Origin: Pseudomonas benzenivorans
GTDB taxonomy: Bacteria; Pseudomonadota; Gammaproteobacteria; Pseudomonadales; Pseudomonadaceae
Assembly: GCF_024397895.1 (NCBI RefSeq)
Contig: NZ_CP073346.1
Location: 3,782,001-3,846,000 of the forward strand
Direction of reading: 5' to 3'
Length of the DNA: 64,000 nucleotides
Shown here one piece after another: positions 60,738 through 64,000 of this stretch (its first letter is position 1; each line of letters starts with the position of its first letter). The notes beneath the pieces are model-generated. The model was not told the origin of the DNA. It did not search any database and was given only the letters and a program-made list of their open reading frames with translations. The position numbers were made by a program, and so were the translations under genes.

Positions 60738-60789
60738 GGGCGTCCTCATCATGGTTCGCGGCGCTCGCCAGCCGGGCGAGCGGCGTCAG

Positions 60790-61953
60790 TTACAGCAGGC
60801 GATCGAGCATGCCGCCCTGCTCGAGCAGGCGGCGGGCGATGATCACCCGCATGATCTCGTTGGTCCCCTCGAGTATCTGGTGCACGCGACTGTCGCGCAC
60901 CCAGCGCTCCAGCGGGTAGTCGTTCAGGTAACCATAGCCGCCGTGCAGTTGCAGGGCGTCGTTGCACAGGTTGAAGCAGTGGTCGGTGGTGAAGCGCTTG
61001 GCCATGGCGCAATAGAGGCTGGCCTCGCTGTGCCGGTGGTCCAGCTTGTGCGCGGCCAGGCGCACCATCTGCCGGCTGGCGGTCAGCTCGGTGAGCATGT
61101 CGGCCAGCTTGAACTGCAGGGCCTGGAACTCGCTGAGTGGCTTGCCGAACTGCTTGCGCTCCTCGACATAGCGCAGCGACTGCTCCAGTGCCGCCTGGGC
61201 CGCGCCCAGGGAGCAGCTGGCGATATTCAGGCGGCCGCCGTCCAGGCCCTTCATGGCATAGACGAAACCCTGGCCCTCGGGGCCGATGCGGTTGCCGAGG
61301 GGAATGCGCACGCCCTCGAAGCTGATGGTGCGGGTCGGCTGGGCGCACCAGCCCATCTTCAGCTCGTTGCGCCCGTACTTGATGCCCTCGGCGTCGGCCG
61401 GCACCAGGAAGCAGGAGATGCCCTTGGCACCTTCCTCGCCGGTGCGGGCCATGACGATCAGCACATCGGTGCTGCCAGCGCCGGAGATGAAGCATTTGCT
61501 GCCGTCCAGCACATAGTGCTCGCCCTCGCGGCGTGCGCGGGTGCGCAGGCGGGCGGCGTCGGAGCCGGCGTCCGGTTCGGTCAGGCAGTAGGAGGCGAGC
61601 AGCTCGCCGCTGATCAGCCGTGGCAGCCAGTGGGCCTTGAGGGCGGTGTCGGCGAAGCTGGCGAGCATCCAGATGGCCATGTTGTGAATGGTCATGTAGG
61701 CCGTGGTGGCCACGCAGCCGGCCGCCAGCTGCTCGAAGATCAGCGCGGCGGACAGCCTCGAGAGGCCGAGGCCGCCGTCCTCTTCGTTCAGGTATAGGGC
61801 CAGGTAGCCCTGCTCGCCGGCGCGCTTGATCACCTCGACCGGGAAGTGGTGGTCGCGGTCCCAGTCGCCGGCATGGGGCGCCAGCTCCTGCGCCGCGAAG
61901 GCGCGGGCGCTGTCGACCAGCAGGCGTTGTTCATCGCTGAGTTCGAAGTCCAT
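60790..61953 (-). CDS. Acyl-CoA dehydrogenase (isobutyryl-CoA type)
   Basis: This 387-residue FAD enzyme has the flavin/substrate motifs YCLTEPDAGSDAARL and FISGAGSTDV, and the catalytic Glu in ILEGTNEIMRVIIARR near the C-terminus (~residue 366). It oxidises a short branched acyl-CoA, most likely isobutyryl-CoA, giving the substrate for the neighbouring hydratase. It follows mmsA by ~70 bp on the minus strand. Confidence 0.9.
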   Translation of the reverse strand: MDFELSDEQRLLVDSARAFAAQELAPHAGDWDRDHHFPVEVIKRAGEQGYLALYLNEEDGGLGLSRLSAALIFEQLAAGCVATTAYMTIHNMAIWMLASFADTALKAHWLPRLISGELLASYCLTEPDAGSDAARLRTRARREGEHYVLDGSKCFISGAGSTDVLIVMARTGEEGAKGISCFLVPADAEGIKYGRNELKMGWCAQPTRTISFEGVRIPLGNRIGPEGQGFVYAMKGLDGGRLNIASCSLGAAQAALEQSLRYVEERKQFGKPLSEFQALQFKLADMLTELTASRQMVRLAAHKLDHRHSEASLYCAMAKRFTTDHCFNLCNDALQLHGGYGYLNDYPLERWVRDSRVHQILEGTNEIMRVIIARRLLEQGGMLDRLL

Positions 61954-62022
61954 TGGCAGTCCTTGTGAGATTCGCTGTCGCCAACGCTGGAGCCAGGCCG
62001 ATGGAGGTCGGCCTGGCAGCCA

Positions 62023-63516
62023 TCATTTCAGGTGGATGGTCATGTTCGGCGCCGTGACGGGTGACTCGTCGAACCAGCGGGTGGTGACCGTCTTGGTCTC
62101 GGTGTAGAAACGCACGCCCTGTTTGCCGTAGGCGTGCAGGTCGCCGTAGAACGAGCCCTTCCAGCCGGTGAAGGAGAAGAAGGGCAGCGGCACCGGCACC
62201 GGCACGTTGATGCCGACCTGACCGACTTCCACCGCGTGCTGATAGTGCCGCGCGGCGCCGCCGGAGCGGGTGAAGATCGAGGTGCCGTTGCCGTAGGGGC
62301 TGGCGTTGACCAGGGCGATGGCCTCATCCAGGGTGTCGACCTCCATGCACACCAGCACCGGGCCGAAGATCTCCTCGCGATACAGGCCCATCTTGGTCGT
62401 GACCCCGCGGAACAGCGTGGGGCCCAGCCAGTTGCCGTTCGGGTAGCCGTCCACGCTGCACTGCGAACCGTCGAGCAGGCACTCGGCACCCTCGGCCTTG
62501 CCCTCGGCGATCAAGCGCTGCACCCGTTGCTTGGCCTGCTGGCTGATCAGCGGCCCGAAGGCGGCGTGGGGGTCGGTCCAGGGGCCGGGACGCAGTTCGG
62601 CCATTTGCGCGCGCAACGCGTCGATCCACTGCTTCGACTCGCCGACGAACACCGCCACGCTGATCGCCATGCAGCGCTGGCCGGCGGCGCCGCAGCTGGA
62701 GCCGACCAGGTTGCTGAGCACCTGATCCTTGTTGGCGTCCGGCAGGATCACCATGTGATTCTTCGCCCCGGCGAAGGCCTGCACGCGTTTGAGGTGGGCG
62801 GTGCCGGTGCGGTAGATATGCTGGCCGACCGGCACCGAGCCGACGAAGGAGATGGCGCGGATGTCCGGGTGGGTGAGCAGGCTGTCGACCACCTCGCGGC
62901 CGCCGTGCAGCACCTGCAGCACGCCCTGGGGGGCGCCGGCCTCGATGAACAGCTCGGCCAGGCGGTTGGGAGTCAGCGGGTCCTGTTCCGAGGGCTTGAG
63001 GATGAAGGTGTTGCCGGCGGCGATGGCCAGGGGAAACATCCACAGCGGAATCATCGCCGGAAAGTTGAACGGGGTGATCCCGGTGCACACGCCCAGGGGC
63101 TGGATCCAGCTGGCGGTGTCGATATCGCGGGCCACGTTCTCGGCGGTCTCGCCCATCATCAGGCTGGCGATGTTGGCCGCCTGCTCGACCACCTCGATGC
63201 CGCGCCAGACGTCACCCTTGGCGTCGGCCAGGGTCTTGCCGGTTTCCCCGGCGAGGATCTCGGCCAGCTCGTCGTGGTGTTCCTTGAGCAGGTGCTGGTA
63301 GCGCAGCATCAGGCGGGCGCGCTCCGGTACCGGCACCTCGCGCCAGCTCTGGAAGGCCGTCTTGGCGCTGGCCACGGCGGCCTCGATCTCCTCGGCCGTG
63401 GCCTTGGGCGCCAGGGCCAGCACTTCCTGGGTCGCCGGGTCGGTGACTTCGATGAATTCGCGGCTGCGACTCTCGCGCCATTCGCCTTCGATCAACTGCG
63501 GAATTGCCTTGGCCAT
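62023..63516 (-). CDS. mmsA: Methylmalonate-semialdehyde dehydrogenase (acylating)
   Basis: This 497-residue CoA-dependent aldehyde dehydrogenase converts methylmalonate semialdehyde to propionyl-CoA. The catalytic Cys is in [11 protein letters not shown] (~residue 284), Asn in ITPFNFPAM, and the family-specific [17 protein letters not shown] is intact. The start at 63516 ([11 protein letters not shown]) has GGAGAGAGCA upstream; a Met four codons earlier is less likely. It heads the cluster ending with mmsB and is divergent from the AraC-type regulator. Confidence 0.93.
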   Translation of the reverse strand: MAKAIPQLIEGEWRESRSREFIEVTDPATQEVLALAPKATAEEIEAAVASAKTAFQSWREVPVPERARLMLRYQHLLKEHHDELAEILAGETGKTLADAKGDVWRGIEVVEQAANIASLMMGETAENVARDIDTASWIQPLGVCTGITPFNFPAMIPLWMFPLAIAAGNTFILKPSEQDPLTPNRLAELFIEAGAPQGVLQVLHGGREVVDSLLTHPDIRAISFVGSVPVGQHIYRTGTAHLKRVQAFAGAKNHMVILPDANKDQVLSNLVGSSCGAAGQRCMAISVAVFVGESKQWIDALRAQMAELRPGPWTDPHAAFGPLISQQAKQRVQRLIAEGKAEGAECLLDGSQCSVDGYPNGNWLGPTLFRGVTTKMGLYREEIFGPVLVCMEVDTLDEAIALVNASPYGNGTSIFTRSGGAARHYQHAVEVGQVGINVPVPVPLPFFSFTGWKGSFYGDLHAYGKQGVRFYTETKTVTTRWFDESPVTAPNMTIHLK

Positions 63517-63592
63517 TGCTCTCTCCACGGGGACCTCGGATTGGGTCCGGTTGTTGTTTTCCTATTGTTATAGCCGCCTCGAAGCGCCTTGT

Positions 63593-63629
63593 GGATTGAC
63601 GATCTTGGCCTGGGGATGGACGATCTTGG
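63593..63629. promoter_or_regulatory. Two direct repeats phased at 21 bp, putative MmsR sites
   Basis: GGATTGACGATCTTGG (63593-63608) and GGATGGACGATCTTGG (63614-63629) differ at one base and start exactly 21 bp apart (two helical turns), the usual form of AraC-family operators. They lie between mmsA and the divergent regulator gene. Confidence 0.7.
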
Positions 63630-63713
63630 GATTGGACGGGCTGGGCAGGCCAGGTTCTGGCAGCCCGGCATGCTGGTTTCGGGGCTCACAGGTGAGTAGC
63701 AGGGGCGCACGAC

Positions 63714-64000
63714 ATGGCGATGGATAAAACTACCCGGATTCGACAGGTCGATACCTCGAACTGGCCGCTGCCGGCCAATGGCGTGCGCTTCATCACGCCG
63801 CCGCGCCTGCGTCGCCTGCTGGCCCGCCACCCCCTGGCCCAGGGCTGCTACCCCCTGGCCCTGGGCTTCTACCCGGAGGCCCAGGGCCATCGCATGAACC
63901 GCCCGGCGCCGATCGATCATCTGCTGATCTATTGCCGCGCCGGACAGGGGTGGCTGGAGACCGCGGATGGACGAATGGCGGTCGGCGGCGGCGATCTGCT
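63714..64000 (+). CDS. mmsR: AraC-family regulator, N-terminal part (MmsR-like; cut by right edge)
   Basis: The first ~95 residues (MAMDKTTRIRQVDTSNW...) include a cupin-like AraC ligand-binding start (HLLIYCRAGQGWLETADGRM, then VGGGDL). The HTH domain lies beyond the window. AGGGG lies 8 nt before ATG 63714; a second Met codon is two codons later. Divergent placement from mmsA over phased direct repeats fits MmsR, the activator of mmsAB in P. aeruginosa. Assignment to MmsR is by context. Confidence 0.75.
   Translation, partial: MAMDKTTRIRQVDTSNWPLPANGVRFITPPRLRRLLARHPLAQGCYPLALGFYPEAQGHRMNRPAPIDHLLIYCRAGQGWLETADGRMAVGGGDL

Overview
The window looks like a chromosomal segment of a Pseudomonas species. 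It is GC-rich, carries a wss-type acetylated-cellulose operon, phaG, an mmsR-mmsA valine-type cluster and a Pf-like (inovirus) element in a tRNA-Gly gene. These identifications rest on recognising protein motifs by eye; no database search was run.

Region 1 (1-7.3 kb): on the minus strand, a TolC-like outer-membrane lipoprotein, a periplasmic adaptor and the first ~940 residues of a giant DUF4347/RTX/cadherin-like adhesin that runs off the left edge. No ABC exporter is in view. An intact IS5-family element with a TTAG target duplication sits upstream of the TolC gene, beside a possible IS110-type transposase remnant.

Region 2 (7.3-31 kb): an amidase, then a large catabolic and transport island. 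It holds a class II aldolase, three SDRs, two NAD-dependent acid dehydrogenases, two enolase-superfamily enzymes, a tautomerase-like protein, EamA and MFS transporters, and a betaine-type ABC importer flanked by two paralogous binding proteins. A second block holds a LysR regulator, two 2-oxoglutarate/Fe(II) oxygenases, an M24 protein with every DddP active-site residue in register, and an FrhB-like iron-sulfur protein. An FCD-type GntR gene closes the island. Near-identical palindromes (ATTGTYAACMAT) lie upstream of the aldolase, between the divergent enolase genes and upstream of gntR, so one regulon is likely. The substrate is unknown; transporter type and enzyme families suggest a betaine-like or hydroxyproline-related osmolyte, with DMSP a candidate.

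Region 3 (31.5-37.3 kb): a 5.7-kb element bounded by 28-bp direct repeats, one inside an intact tRNA-Gly(CCC). It has a repressor, excisionase-like protein, two small early-type proteins, a Pf-type replication initiator, a hairpin cluster and a tyrosine integrase, but no ssDNA-binding, coat, adsorption or Zot-type genes. It also carries three unrecognised genes, one encoding a secreted Cys-rich peptide. It resembles an inovirus satellite or a streamlined remnant.

Region 4 (37.4-42 kb): phaG, rsuA, a CWC-type Cys-rich protein, a sensor diguanylate cyclase with an intact I-site, and a small basic lipoprotein.

Region 5 (42.4-57.7 kb): a compact wssA-wssI operon for making and acetylating cellulose. 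The synthase carries a PilZ domain, so c-di-GMP control is expected. The wssF-like SGNH gene is duplicated in tandem.

Region 6 (57.8-64 kb): mmsB, an acyl-CoA hydrolase/hydratase-like protein, an enoyl-CoA hydratase, an acyl-CoA dehydrogenase and mmsA on the minus strand, with a divergent AraC-type gene cut by the right edge. Two 21-bp-phased direct repeats lie between mmsA and that regulator.
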